This document shows, piece after piece, positions 8,569 through 17,055 of a stretch of 64,000 nucleotides of DNA (position 1 is its first letter; each line of letters opens with the position of its first letter). The DNA comes from Streptomyces carpinensis (lineage in GTDB: Bacteria > Actinomycetota > Actinomycetes > Streptomycetales > Streptomycetaceae), in the NCBI RefSeq assembly GCF_002154505.1, contig NZ_MUBM01000266.1:53399-117398 (forward strand), written 5' to 3'. Position numbers and translations under genes: made by a program. The notes beneath the pieces were generated by a model that made no database searches, was not told the DNA's origin, and saw nothing but the letters and a program-made list of their open reading frames with translations.

Positions 8569-8712
8569 GTCGTGACTCGGCTCTTTCGTCGACGGTTCGG
8601 AAGACGGCTGAACGACGTGGTTCCGTGTGTTCACCGGTGGTCGTGGGTGGAGCGCAGCCCGTTCCAGCGGCGACCCGGCATGGCCTGGGCACGGCTGGGC
8701 GGAGGGGTTCGC

Positions 8713-9693
8713 CTAGGCGACGGTCCAGGGGTCCGCGCCGGCCAGCAGCGAGAAGAACGCCGTGTCGTCGCCCTTCTCCGCGCGTGCGGGGTTCCCGCGT
8801 ACCTGGTCGTCAAAGGTCTGCCGCTCGACGCGGCGGAAGATCCCGACGGGCACCCGCGCCATCGATCCGTCGTCGAGACGTGACAGCGCCCACGACGACT
8901 CGGCGGACGCTGACCTCACGTCGTGCACGTACGAACGGCCGTCGATGTCGTATGTCGCCCCATCCCGCAGCCGCACCAGGCGCCGGGCCGACTCCGCGGG
9001 GTTCTTGAGCACCTCGAAGGCGCCGTCGTTGAAGATAGGACAGTTCTGGTAGATCTCCACCAGGGCCGTGCCGCGGTGCGCTGCGGCCGCCCGCAGCACC
9101 TCGGTCAGCCCGGTGCGATCGGAGTCGATCGCGCGGGCGACGAACGTCGCGTCGGCGCCGAGGGCCAGCGCGACGGGGTTGAAGGGCGCGCCCACCGATC
9201 CGTCCGGCGACGACTTCGTCACCTTCCCCGCCTCGCTCGTCGGCGAGAACTGGCCCTTGGTCAGTCCGTAGATCCGGTTGTTGAACAGCAGGATCTTGAG
9301 GTTCACGTTGCGGCGCATCGCGTGGATGAGGTGGTTACCGCCGATGGACAGCGCGTCGCCGTCGCCGGTGACGACCCAGACGGACAGGTCGCCACGTGTG
9401 GTCGCCAGGCCGGTCGCGATAGCGGGGGCACGCCCGTGGATGGAGTGCATGCCGTACGTGTCGAGGTAGTAGGGGAACCGGGACGAGCAGCCGATGCCGG
9501 AGATGAAAACGATGTTCTCGCGACGCAGCCCGAGCCCGGGCAGGAAGCCCTGGACGGTCTTGAGGATGACGTAGTCACCGCAGCCGGGACACCAGCGGAC
9601 CTCCTGGTCGGAGCTGTACTCCTTGGCGGTGGCCGGCACCTCGGCGACCGGCACCCCTCTCAGGCCCGGGAAAGGCAATGCTTCCACGGTCAT
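8713..9693 (-). CDS. korB: 2-oxoacid:ferredoxin oxidoreductase, beta subunit
   Basis: 326 residues. The thiamine-diphosphate subunit is recognised by WCPGCGDY (Cys35, Cys38), the TPP motif GDGDA at 110-114 with NN at 138-139, and NRIYGLTKGQ. With KorA it oxidatively decarboxylates a 2-oxoacid (2-oxoglutarate in the well-studied actinobacterial enzymes) to an acyl-CoA, reducing ferredoxin. The ATG overlaps the korA stop (ATGA). KorAB is normally a central-metabolism enzyme; here it lies in a regulated catabolic operon, so it may supply low-potential electrons to a pathway enzyme or use a pathway-derived 2-oxoacid. Confidence 0.93.
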   Translation of the reverse strand: MTVEALPFPGLRGVPVAEVPATAKEYSSDQEVRWCPGCGDYVILKTVQGFLPGLGLRRENIVFISGIGCSSRFPYYLDTYGMHSIHGRAPAIATGLATTRGDLSVWVVTGDGDALSIGGNHLIHAMRRNVNLKILLFNNRIYGLTKGQFSPTSEAGKVTKSSPDGSVGAPFNPVALALGADATFVARAIDSDRTGLTEVLRAAAAHRGTALVEIYQNCPIFNDGAFEVLKNPAESARRLVRLRDGATYDIDGRSYVHDVRSASAESSWALSRLDDGSMARVPVGIFRRVERQTFDDQVRGNPARAEKGDDTAFFSLLAGADPWTVA

Positions 9694-11561
9694 CGGCCGA
9701 CCTCCAGGAGATGGATGAGAAGGGCGTCCTCGATCTCGGACACCTGGAACGGCAGACCCCGGACCTGGTTGTGGCCGACGACGTCGACGAGGTACTTCGC
9801 CCGGAGCAGCATCGACAGCTGCCCGAGGTTCATCTCGGGGCAGACGACCCGCCTGTACCGGCGCAGCACCTCGCCGAGGTCGCGCGGGAAGGGGTTGAGC
9901 GCCCGCAGGTGCGCGTGTGCGACCGAGTTGCCCTGCTTGCGCAGCCTTGCGCATGCCTCGGCGACGGGCCCGTACGTCGAACCCCAGCCGATGACGAGCA
10001 ACTCGGCGTCACCGTCGGGGTCGTCGACCCAGGTGTCTCCGATGACCTGCGTGATCCGGTCCACCTTGGCCTGACGGGTACGCACCATGAGGTCGTGGTT
10101 GCCCGGCTCGTAGGAGATGTTGCCGTGCCCGTCGCCCTTCTCGATGCCGCCGATCCGGTGCTCGAGACCCGGTGTCCCCGGGACGGCCCAGGGTCTTGCC
10201 AGCGTCTCCGGTTCCCGCTTGTACGGCCAGAAGGCGCGAGCGCCGTCATCGGTCTCGTGGTTCGGCTCGGTGGCGAAACCCGGATCGATGCTCGGCAGGT
10301 CGCCCGGCTGGGGGATCTGCCACGGTTCGGAGCCGTTGGCCAGGTAGCCGTCGGACAGGAGCATCACCGGTGTCCGGTACCGGATCGCGATCCGCGCGGC
10401 CTCGACGGCAGCGGCGAAGCAGTCCGCGGGCGACCGGGGAGCGATGACCGGCAGGGGTGCCTCGCCGTTGCGGCCGAACAGCGCCTGCAGCAGGTCGGAC
10501 TGCTCCGTCTTGGTCGGCAGTCCGGTGGACGGCCCGCCGCGCTGGACGTCGACGACGACCAGCGGCAGCTCCAGGCTCACCGCAAGACCCAGGGCCTCGC
10601 TCTTGAGGCAGACGCCGGGGCCGGAGGTGGACGTCACCCCGAGGGCGCCTCCGTAGGAGGCGCCGATCGCCGCGCAGGCACCCGCGATCTCGTCCTCGGC
10701 CTGGAACGTGGTGACGCCGAACCGGGCGTGCTTGCTCAGCTCGTGCAGGATGTCGGACGCGGGTGTGATCGGGTAGGCGCCGAGGAAGAGCTCGAGGCCG
10801 GCCGAACGCGCCGCCGCCATCAGGCCGTAGGCCAGCGCCGTGTTGCCCGTGATGTTCCGGTAGAGCCCCGGTCTCATGGGGGCAGGCCGGACGTCGTACG
10901 AGACGGCGAATGCCTCCGTGGTCTCCCCGTAGTTCCAGCCGGCCCGGAAGGCGGCGAGGTTCGCCTCGCGGATGGCGGGCTTGTGGGCGAACCGCGACCT
11001 GATGAATGCCTCGGTCGACTCCGTCGGGCGACCGTACATCCAGGACAGGAGCCCGAGGCCGAACATGTTCTTCGCCCTGGCCGCGTCCTTGCGCCCCAGG
11101 CCGAACTCCTTCACCGCCGCCACCGTCAGCGACGTCATGTCGATCGGGTGCACGGTGTAGTCGGCGAGCGACCCGTCCTCGAGGGGGTTGCTCCGGTAGC
11201 CCGCCTTGGTCAGGTTGCGCGCGGTGAACTCCTGGGTGTCCACGATGATCGTGCCGCCCCGGGCGACTTCCCCGGCGTTGACCCGCAGCGCCGCCGGGTT
11301 CATCGCCACGAGGACGTCGGGCGCGTCGCCCGGGGTGAGCACCGCGTGCTCCGCCACCTGCACCTGGAAGGACGACACACCGGCGAGTGTCCCCTGCGGG
11401 GCACGGATCTCGGCGGGGAAATTCGGCAACGTCGCCAGGTCATTGCCGAAGACGGCGCTCTCCTGCGTGAACCGGTCGCCGGTCAACTGCATGCCGTCGC
11501 CGGAGTCACCGGCGAACCGGATCACGATCGAATCGATCTGCTTGGCGGTCTTCGCCTCCAC
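9690..11561 (-). CDS. korA: 2-oxoacid:ferredoxin oxidoreductase, alpha subunit (gamma-alpha fusion)
   Basis: 623 residues, the usual length of the fused form. The N-terminal gamma domain has RFAGDSGDGMQ (GDSGDG at 18-23) and the alpha domain has GAYPITPASD at 262-270. No Fe-S domain is fused, as expected of the two-subunit KorAB. The start is GTG with a strong GAGGAGGAG site. Forty-eight bases separate it from the acyl-CoA dehydrogenase gene upstream, so both are probably on the transcript from operator B. Whether the substrate is 2-oxoglutarate or a branched or aryl 2-oxoacid cannot be told. Confidence 0.93.
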   Translation of the reverse strand: MEAKTAKQIDSIVIRFAGDSGDGMQLTGDRFTQESAVFGNDLATLPNFPAEIRAPQGTLAGVSSFQVQVAEHAVLTPGDAPDVLVAMNPAALRVNAGEVARGGTIIVDTQEFTARNLTKAGYRSNPLEDGSLADYTVHPIDMTSLTVAAVKEFGLGRKDAARAKNMFGLGLLSWMYGRPTESTEAFIRSRFAHKPAIREANLAAFRAGWNYGETTEAFAVSYDVRPAPMRPGLYRNITGNTALAYGLMAAARSAGLELFLGAYPITPASDILHELSKHARFGVTTFQAEDEIAGACAAIGASYGGALGVTSTSGPGVCLKSEALGLAVSLELPLVVVDVQRGGPSTGLPTKTEQSDLLQALFGRNGEAPLPVIAPRSPADCFAAAVEAARIAIRYRTPVMLLSDGYLANGSEPWQIPQPGDLPSIDPGFATEPNHETDDGARAFWPYKREPETLARPWAVPGTPGLEHRIGGIEKGDGHGNISYEPGNHDLMVRTRQAKVDRITQVIGDTWVDDPDGDAELLVIGWGSTYGPVAEACARLRKQGNSVAHAHLRALNPFPRDLGEVLRRYRRVVCPEMNLGQLSMLLRAKYLVDVVGHNQVRGLPFQVSEIEDALLIHLLEVGR

Positions 11562-11609
11562 GGGCTCCTCCTCGGGCTCGGTCGGTCGGTGGGACGTTGG
11601 AGCCGCTGC

Positions 11610-12773
11610 TCAGAAGGACCTGGGAAGACCGACCATCTCGGCGATGGAGTTGCGGGCCATCTCGTTGGCGATCGGGCCGATGCGGTAGAGGCGAGCGTCA
11701 CGCCAGTACCGCTGCATCTGCGTCTCGAGCGAGTAGCCCATGCCGCCGAACATCTGGATTCCGCGGTCCGCCGCCGTGCAGGCTCCCTCGGAGGCCACGA
11801 CCTTCGCTATGTTCGCTTCAAGGCCGCAGTCCATGCCCTGCGACTGCTTCCAGGCGGCGTTGAAGACGATCAGCTCGGCGGACTTCTGAGCGATCAGCAT
11901 GTCCGCGATGTAGTGCTGCAGGACCTGGAACTGGCCGAGCGGCTTGCCGAACGCCTCGCGCTCCCTCAGGTAGCGCAGCGCCTCCTCGATGACCCCGTCG
12001 AGGATGCCGAGCGCGAGCGCGGACATCATGATCCGCTCGTTGTTCAGCGTCGCGAGGAGCATGTACCAGGCCTTGCCCGGCTCGCCGAGGACGAGGTCGT
12101 CGGGCACGAAGACGTCGTCGAGGAAGACCTCGCAGGAGCCGACGTTCTTCATTCCCAGCTTGGGGATCTGCCGGGTTTCGAGGCCCTTGCTGTTCGTCGG
12201 CACGAGGAAGAGGGTCGTCCCGTGCGTCTTCTTCTGGACGTTCTTGTCGGACCGGGCGAGCAGGAGCAGGTAGTCCGCCACGTGTGCCTGCGTCGACCAG
12301 ATCTTCTGGCCGTTGATCACCCAACCGCCGTCGACCTTCCTGGCGTTGGTCTTCATCACTCCGAGGAGGTCGGTGCCACCGGCCGGCTCGGTCACCGCGA
12401 TGGCGAACTTCTTGGTGCCGGCGGCGATCTCGGGCAGGAAGCGCTCCTTCTGCTCCGGCGTGCCGTAGTAGCCGACGGACTTGGAACCCGCGAAGGCGTT
12501 GATGCCCCAGATCCAGGCCTGACCGCCCAGAGAGCGGGAGAGCTCACGGATGAGGAGGACCTGGTCGACCTCGGTGCCGCCGGCACCGCCGTACTCCTCG
12601 GCGACGCCGATCGCGTGGAACCCGGCGTCGGCCATCTTCTTGAACAGTTCGTGGGGGTACTGGAACTCCTGCTTCTCCAGCTCGAGCGCAACGTCCTTCG
12701 GACACTCCTTCTCCACCCAGGACCGCACCATGCGGCGGAAGTCCTCCTGCTCGGGAGTGAGCGCGAAATCCAT
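11610..12773 (-). CDS. Acyl-CoA dehydrogenase
   Basis: 387 residues with the full three-domain FAD acyl-CoA dehydrogenase pattern: TEPAGGTD and the IWSTQAHVAD beta-domain segment, REREAFGKPLGQFQ in helix G, and MFGGMGYSLE near the C-terminus. At the position where most families have Tyr-Glu (the YRIYEGT motif) this protein has YRIGPIANEM, so the usual C-terminal catalytic Glu is missing; the helix-G REAFG motif resembles isovaleryl-CoA dehydrogenase, which carries its base there. It is the first gene of the long leftward operon, with GGAGGG before the ATG, and is divergent from the VOC-ferredoxin-reductase operon. Confidence 0.9.
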   Translation of the reverse strand: MDFALTPEQEDFRRMVRSWVEKECPKDVALELEKQEFQYPHELFKKMADAGFHAIGVAEEYGGAGGTEVDQVLLIRELSRSLGGQAWIWGINAFAGSKSVGYYGTPEQKERFLPEIAAGTKKFAIAVTEPAGGTDLLGVMKTNARKVDGGWVINGQKIWSTQAHVADYLLLLARSDKNVQKKTHGTTLFLVPTNSKGLETRQIPKLGMKNVGSCEVFLDDVFVPDDLVLGEPGKAWYMLLATLNNERIMMSALALGILDGVIEEALRYLREREAFGKPLGQFQVLQHYIADMLIAQKSAELIVFNAAWKQSQGMDCGLEANIAKVVASEGACTAADRGIQMFGGMGYSLETQMQRYWRDARLYRIGPIANEMARNSIAEMVGLPRSF

Positions 12774-12794
12774 GTACCCTCCAAGGACGTTTCA

Positions 12795-12808
12795 ACCAAA
12801 CGATTGGT
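12795..12808. promoter_or_regulatory. Cluster-1 palindromic operator (site B)
   Basis: An exact ACCAA-N4-TTGGT palindrome that extends symmetrically to an 18-base CAACCAA...TTGGTTG. It lies 22 bases upstream of the acyl-CoA dehydrogenase ATG and is the first of two sites in the divergent promoter region. Confidence 0.8.
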
Positions 12809-12879
12809 TGTGTAATCGAACCTCCATGCCGCGTGGACTGTCAAGAGCCGATCACGTGCGGATGTACGCCTTTTCAGCG

Positions 12880-12893
12880 ACCAAACGTTTGGT
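12880..12893. promoter_or_regulatory. Cluster-1 palindromic operator (site C)
   Basis: A perfect 14-base palindrome of the ACCAA-N4-TTGGT type, 31 bases before the ATG of the rightward VOC gene. A TGTAAAGT box directly after it could be the -10 element. Sites B and C are 85 bases apart centre to centre, one per divergent promoter. Confidence 0.8.
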
Positions 12894-12923
12894 GTAAAGT
12901 TCTGGCTCGCCGAAGGGAGAGCC

Positions 12924-13472
12924 ATGACACACGTGTACATCGACCACATCTCCATGTGCGTCAACAACCTGGACACGGCCATCGCGGACTGGAAGGACAT
13001 CCTCGGTGTCCTGACGCCTGGCCACAACGAACAGATCACCTACGGAGAGGGCACGTCCGACGGCACCCACATGGTGTGGGCGACATTCCAGAACCCGGAC
13101 CCCACGGGCGTCTCGATCCAGCTGTGGGCACCCGGTTCCGAGAACAGCTGGGTGCACAAGGTGCTCGCCAAGCGCGGCGAGTTCGTCCACCACATCGCGT
13201 TCCTGTCCTCGAACTTCGGGCACACCGTCGAGCAGTGCCGGGCCGCCGATCTGCCGCTGCTCCTCGACGAGGACAGCCACCCCGACACGATGCCGTGGCT
13301 GCAGTGGAACTTCATCCCGGAGGACAAGGCCCACGGTGTCCTCATCGAGCTCGCCACCCGGTACCAGGCGGCCGGCGACCGCTGGCTGCCTCACCCGGGC
13401 AACGCCGAGCAGCCCGACCTGCTCAAGGAGATGCAGGACCGGTTCTACCTTCCGACGGGAGCCCAGAAGTGA
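12924..13472 (+). CDS. VOC-family protein
   Basis: 182 residues. YIDHISMCVNNLDTA and FVHHIAFLSSNF mark the two VOC half-domains and give the paired His positions; VLIELATRY supplies a Glu. The ATG has a GAAGGGAGAGCC site. The gene overlaps the downstream ferredoxin gene as GTGA and so forms a VOC-ferredoxin-reductase operon. The role is open: lactoylglutathione lyase-like, epimerase-like and dioxygenase-like members all exist. Coupling to an electron-transfer pair could mean only co-regulation. Confidence 0.83.
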   Translation: MTHVYIDHISMCVNNLDTAIADWKDILGVLTPGHNEQITYGEGTSDGTHMVWATFQNPDPTGVSIQLWAPGSENSWVHKVLAKRGEFVHHIAFLSSNFGHTVEQCRAADLPLLLDEDSHPDTMPWLQWNFIPEDKAHGVLIELATRYQAAGDRWLPHPGNAEQPDLLKEMQDRFYLPTGAQK

Positions 13473-13657
13473 TCATCTCCGTCGACCTGGACGTCTGCCA
13501 GAACTACGGCCAGTGCGTGTTCGCGGCGCCGGAGGTCTTCGACCTCGACGACAACGCCGAGCTGGTCTACCAGGCCGAGGCGCCGGACTCCTCACGCGGT
13601 GAGATCGAGGCAGCGGTGACCGCCTGCCCGGTCCAGGCCATCCGGATCGTCGGCTAG
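13469..13657 (+). CDS. 3Fe-4S ferredoxin of the P450-partner type
   Basis: 62 residues. Three cysteines in the pattern Cys10-x5-Cys16 and Cys52-Pro match the single-cluster [3Fe-4S] ferredoxins that feed electrons to actinobacterial P450s. The GTG start overlaps the VOC stop (GTGA). The next gene is a ferredoxin reductase, and the only P450 of the window (15823-17055) is encoded 2 kb away, so NADH, reductase, this ferredoxin, then P450 is the likely chain. Confidence 0.9.
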   Translation: MIISVDLDVCQNYGQCVFAAPEVFDLDDNAELVYQAEAPDSSRGEIEAAVTACPVQAIRIVG

Positions 13658-13671
13658 ACGGGAGCCCCGGC

Positions 13672-14859
13672 ATGTCACGGATCGTCATCGTCGGCGGGTC
13701 ACTCGGTGGGCTGCGGGCCGCCGAAGCCCTCCTGGCCAAGGGCTGGGAGGGCGGGATCGTGGTCATCAGTGCCGAACGGCACCCGCCCTACACTCGGCCT
13801 CCGCTGTCGAAGGGGCTGCTCGCCGCGGCACCGGACATCGCCGCGGTGGAACTGCGCCGACGGCCGGAGACCGACGCGGTCGACTGGCGCTTCGGGGTCT
13901 CGGCGGTCCACGCCGACCTCGAGGCCCGCCGCCTCACCCTGTCCGACAGGAGCGTCATCGCTTATGACGGCATCGTGGCGGCCACGGGCGTTCGTCCACG
14001 ACGGCTGCCGGAACGCGTGACGCGCAACGGGTTCACGGTGCGCACCCTGGACGACTGCACGGCACTGAGGCCGTCGCTGAGCCAGGGCACCCGCCTGGCG
14101 ATCGTGGGGGCCGGCTTCATCGGCTGCGAGATCGCGGCCACGGCATCGGCCCTCGGGTGCGGGGTCGACGTCATCGCGCTCGACAGGGCGCCGATGGTCA
14201 TGCCACTCGGTGAGGTCGTCGGGGCCGCCGTGCAACGACGCCACGAGGCACGTGGCGTCAAGTTCCACCTCGGCCGCTCCGTCAGGACCGTCGACAGCTC
14301 TGCCTCGGGTCACATCCTGTCGCTCGACGACGGTTCCCGGGTCGAGTGCGACGTCTTCGTCGAGGCCATCGGCTCCCAGCCCTGCGTCGAGTGGCTCGAG
14401 GGCAACGGCCTCGACCTGACCGACGGCGTCGAGTGCGACAACTCGATGCGGATGGGCGGCCGGTCCGGTGCCGTGGCCGTCGGCGACGTCGCCCGCTTCC
14501 CGAACCCGCTCTTCGACGACGTGCCGCGCAGGGTCGAGCACTGGCAGATGGCCACGGAGACCGCGGCTCGCGCGGCGGCCACCCTGCTCGCCGACCTTTC
14601 CGGAACACCGGCCGAGACCAAGCCGTTCCGACCGCTTCCCTGGTTCTGGTCGGACCAGTTCGAGACGAAGTTGCAGTCCTTCGGCTCGCCCGCTCTCGGC
14701 GAGCGTGCCGAGGTGCTCGAGGGCGACCTCGCGGGCGAAGCCGCGATCGGCTACCACCGCGGCAAGCAACTCGTCGGTGTGGTGCTGCTGGGCATGCCCA
14801 AGGCCGCCCCGCGTCTTCGCAGGGAGATCCTCGACTCGCTCAGTCTGGAGCCTGCCTGA
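13672..14859 (+). CDS. Ferredoxin reductase (FAD/NAD(P), BphA4-like)
   Basis: 395 residues. The FAD Rossmann motif GGSLGG is at 8-13, PPLSKGLL at about 43-50, and the NAD(P) Rossmann motif GAGFIG at 146-151, followed by the family's C-terminal domain. The protein passes electrons from NAD(P)H to a small ferredoxin. It starts 15 bases after the 3Fe-4S ferredoxin stop, in the same operon. The ordinary partner would be that ferredoxin and the P450; the 7Fe ferredoxin at 24381 is a second possibility. Confidence 0.92.
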   Translation: MSRIVIVGGSLGGLRAAEALLAKGWEGGIVVISAERHPPYTRPPLSKGLLAAAPDIAAVELRRRPETDAVDWRFGVSAVHADLEARRLTLSDRSVIAYDGIVAATGVRPRRLPERVTRNGFTVRTLDDCTALRPSLSQGTRLAIVGAGFIGCEIAATASALGCGVDVIALDRAPMVMPLGEVVGAAVQRRHEARGVKFHLGRSVRTVDSSASGHILSLDDGSRVECDVFVEAIGSQPCVEWLEGNGLDLTDGVECDNSMRMGGRSGAVAVGDVARFPNPLFDDVPRRVEHWQMATETAARAAATLLADLSGTPAETKPFRPLPWFWSDQFETKLQSFGSPALGERAEVLEGDLAGEAAIGYHRGKQLVGVVLLGMPKAAPRLRREILDSLSLEPA

Positions 14860-14885
14860 GACAGCGGGGCCGTACGGTCACAGCT

Positions 14886-14930
14886 GGGGAGATCGTCGAC
14901 GCCACAAGGCGCCGGCGATCTCCCCTTTTA
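14886..14930 (+). terminator. Rho-independent terminator of the VOC-ferredoxin-reductase operon
   Basis: A stem with arms 14886-14895 and 14916-14925, plus inner pairs, is followed by TTTT, 27 bases after the reductase stop. Confidence 0.75.
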
Positions 14931-15011
14931 CGTGCCGGTGCCGGAACAGGTCGTGCCCGATGGGCTCCACGGACGCCTGCCGGCTACCTCGCGTTGCCTC
15001 GTCACGGCAAA

Positions 15012-15056
15012 ACCGCCCGGCCCCCGCACGCGGCAGGCGTGCGGGGGCCGGGCGGT
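15012..15056 (-). terminator. Terminator of the leftward P450/SDR operon
   Basis: Perfect 20-base arms (15012-15031 and 15037-15056) enclose a 5-base loop; on the minus strand the stem is followed by TTTT. It lies 9 bases beyond the stop of the leftward SDR gene and faces the rightward terminator at 14886. Confidence 0.8.
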
Positions 15057-15064
15057 CTGCGTCG

Positions 15065-15826
15065 TCAGGCGACGGTGCCACCGTCGACAAGCAGGGACGC
15101 TCCGCTGATGTACGAGGCGGCGTCAGACGCCAGGAACACCACGGGGGCGGCGATCTCCTCAGGGCGCGCCCACCGTCCCAGAGCCGCCTGCTTGGAGTAG
15201 AGGGCCGCCATGGCCGGGTCGTCCGCGTAGTGGTCGTGGGCTCCGGAGTCCACGAGGCCCGGCACGACGAGGTTGCAGCGCACTTTGTGATGGCCCCATT
15301 CGCGGGCCATGCTCCTGGTGAGCATCTCCAGGCCCGACTTCGCCACCGCATAGTGGGACAGGCCTGTGAGCGCCTGCTCGCCGACGATCGAACCGATGGT
15401 GATGACCGATCCGCCGCCGCGCCTGATCATCCCGGGCAGCGCGGCCTTGGCCAGCACCAGCGGCGCCCTGAGGTTGAGGCTCACGGTCTTGTCCCAGCCG
15501 GACAGTTTCATGTGCTTCAGATCCGACACGAATCTCGCGCCGCCGGCGTTGTTGACGACGATGTCGGGATCGCCCAGCGCCGCCGCTACGGAGGCGACGG
15601 CCGACTCGACGTGGTCCTCGTCGGTCACGTCGCACTGGGCGACCGAGGCCCGCCGGCCGAGCCCCGTCACGAGGTCAGCCGTCTCCTCCAGGGCGTCCTT
15701 GCGCCGGGCCAGCAGGCCCACATCGGCGCCGGCTTCGGCGAGGGACCGGGCGATGACCCGCCCGATGCCCCCGCTTGCGCCGGTGACGACGGCGACCCGG
15801 CCCGCGAGGATCCCCGCGCCCGTCAT
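15065..15826 (-). CDS. SDR-family NAD(P)-dependent oxidoreductase
   Basis: 253 residues with TGASGGIG near 15-22, the NNAG motif, the catalytic Ser in TIGSIVG, and YAVAK as the Tyr/Lys pair; the C-terminus ends in a VDGGT segment. It is the last gene of the leftward MaoC-thiolase-P450 operon, its ATG overlapping the P450 stop (ATGA). In a beta-oxidation-like operon with a P450 it could oxidise the alcohol made by the P450 or a 3-hydroxyacyl-CoA. Confidence 0.92.
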   Translation of the reverse strand: MTGAGILAGRVAVVTGASGGIGRVIARSLAEAGADVGLLARRKDALEETADLVTGLGRRASVAQCDVTDEDHVESAVASVAAALGDPDIVVNNAGGARFVSDLKHMKLSGWDKTVSLNLRAPLVLAKAALPGMIRRGGGSVITIGSIVGEQALTGLSHYAVAKSGLEMLTRSMAREWGHHKVRCNLVVPGLVDSGAHDHYADDPAMAALYSKQAALGRWARPEEIAAPVVFLASDAASYISGASLLVDGGTVA

Positions 15827-17055
15827 CGGCGTCCCGTCCGCACGACCGGCATGCTCTGCATGCCGCGGCTCATCATCGTCGGGTGCCAGGTCTCCCCACC
15901 CGCGAGGGCGAGGTCCGGCATGGTGTCGACGACCGCGAGATAGGCGACCTGGGCCTCGAGACGCGCCAGGAAGTTGCCGAGGCAGTGGTGGACCCCGAAA
16001 CCGAACCCGACGTGCGGGTTGGGGTGGCGGGTGATGTCCAGGGTGTCGGGGTCGTCGAAGACGTCGGGGTCCCGGTTGGCCGCGCTCTGCACGAGCAGCA
16101 CGTTGTCGCCGGCGCGCAGTCGCTTGCCACGCAGCTCGACGTCCTCGACGAGCAGGCGGGCCTCCATGCGGGAGGGGCCGTCGAAGCGCAGCATCTCCTC
16201 CACAGCGGTCCCGACCAGTGCACGGTCGGCCTTCAAGAGCTCCATCTGCTCGGGATGGAGCAGGAACTGCCGTATGCCGTTCGCGATGAGGTTGGTGCTC
16301 GTCTCGTGCCCGCCGAACACGAGCAGTGCGCAGGTGCTGAGGATCTCCTCGTCGCTGAGTGGAGGCTCGACGTCACGGGCGGACACGAGCGAGGAGATGA
16401 CGTCGTCGCCCGGCTCCTTGCGGGCCTTCGCGATCATGTCACGCAGATAGCCGGTGAGCTCGACCAGCCCCTGCTGGGCCCGCTCACGGCGATCGGCACT
16501 TCCCTCCGCGCCGAACACCAGGGTCAGGATGTCGTCGGACCACTTCTTGAACAGGTCGCGTTCCCCGGCGGGGACGCCGATGAGCTCCGCGACGATGATC
16601 GCCGGGATCGGGTAGGCGAGATCCTTCACGAAGTCGAAGGACTCACGGTCCGCCAGCGACTGAAGCGTCTCGCGGACGACCTCCTCGACCCTGGGCCGCA
16701 TCCTGGCCACTGCCTTCGGCGAAAAGGCCGGCTGAACGAGCCGGCGCAGCCGCGTGTGCTCGGGCGGGTCCAGGAAGACCATCCAGTGCGACAGCACGTC
16801 GAAGGTCGGCTGCCGGGCGGCGCGCTGCTCGTCGGTGAGACGGTCGGCGTAGACCGGCCGGACCCGGTCCGAGGAGAACGCCGGGTTGCGCAGCGCGGCG
16901 AGGACATCCTCGTGCTTGTGGACGAACCAGGTCCGATACCGCTCGTTCCAGCGCACCGGGTCGGCTTCCCGCACCTGCGCGAAATAGGGATACGGGTCCG
17001 CGAGACGGTCGTCCCGCAGGACCTCGTCGTCGATCGCCGTCGTCGTCTCAGCCAC
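15823..17055 (-). CDS. Cytochrome P450 monooxygenase
   Basis: 410 residues, soluble bacterial type without a membrane anchor. Helix-I GGHETS is at 248-253, ExxR at 287-290 (EMLR), and the haem loop FGFGVHHCLG is at 351-360 with Cys358 as the iron ligand. The usual helix-I acid/alcohol pair is Glu251-Thr252. I chose the GTG at 17055, which overlaps the upstream Ltp-like gene by 8 bases; codons further upstream are not family-like. It probably hydroxylates the pathway substrate, using the ferredoxin and reductase encoded at 13469-14859. The co-operonic MaoC, DUF35 and Ltp genes recall the steroid side-chain igr operon, but membership of CYP125 is not claimed. Confidence 0.93.
   Translation of the reverse strand: MAETTTAIDDEVLRDDRLADPYPYFAQVREADPVRWNERYRTWFVHKHEDVLAALRNPAFSSDRVRPVYADRLTDEQRAARQPTFDVLSHWMVFLDPPEHTRLRRLVQPAFSPKAVARMRPRVEEVVRETLQSLADRESFDFVKDLAYPIPAIIVAELIGVPAGERDLFKKWSDDILTLVFGAEGSADRRERAQQGLVELTGYLRDMIAKARKEPGDDVISSLVSARDVEPPLSDEEILSTCALLVFGGHETSTNLIANGIRQFLLHPEQMELLKADRALVGTAVEEMLRFDGPSRMEARLLVEDVELRGKRLRAGDNVLLVQSAANRDPDVFDDPDTLDITRHPNPHVGFGFGVHHCLGNFLARLEAQVAYLAVVDTMPDLALAGGETWHPTMMSRGMQSMPVVRTGRR

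Noticed and set aside
9678..12815. A very long rightward open frame (about 1045 codons) over korA and the acyl-CoA dehydrogenase
   Set aside because: It is antisense to two well-supported genes, has no recognisable domain, and arises from the high third-position GC of the real strand.
15012..15056. Long perfect inverted repeats (also at 25906, 25983, 51537, 60541) as mobile-element ends
   Set aside because: Each lies just past one or two gene ends, has a tight loop and no target duplication or transposase, so terminators explain them better.
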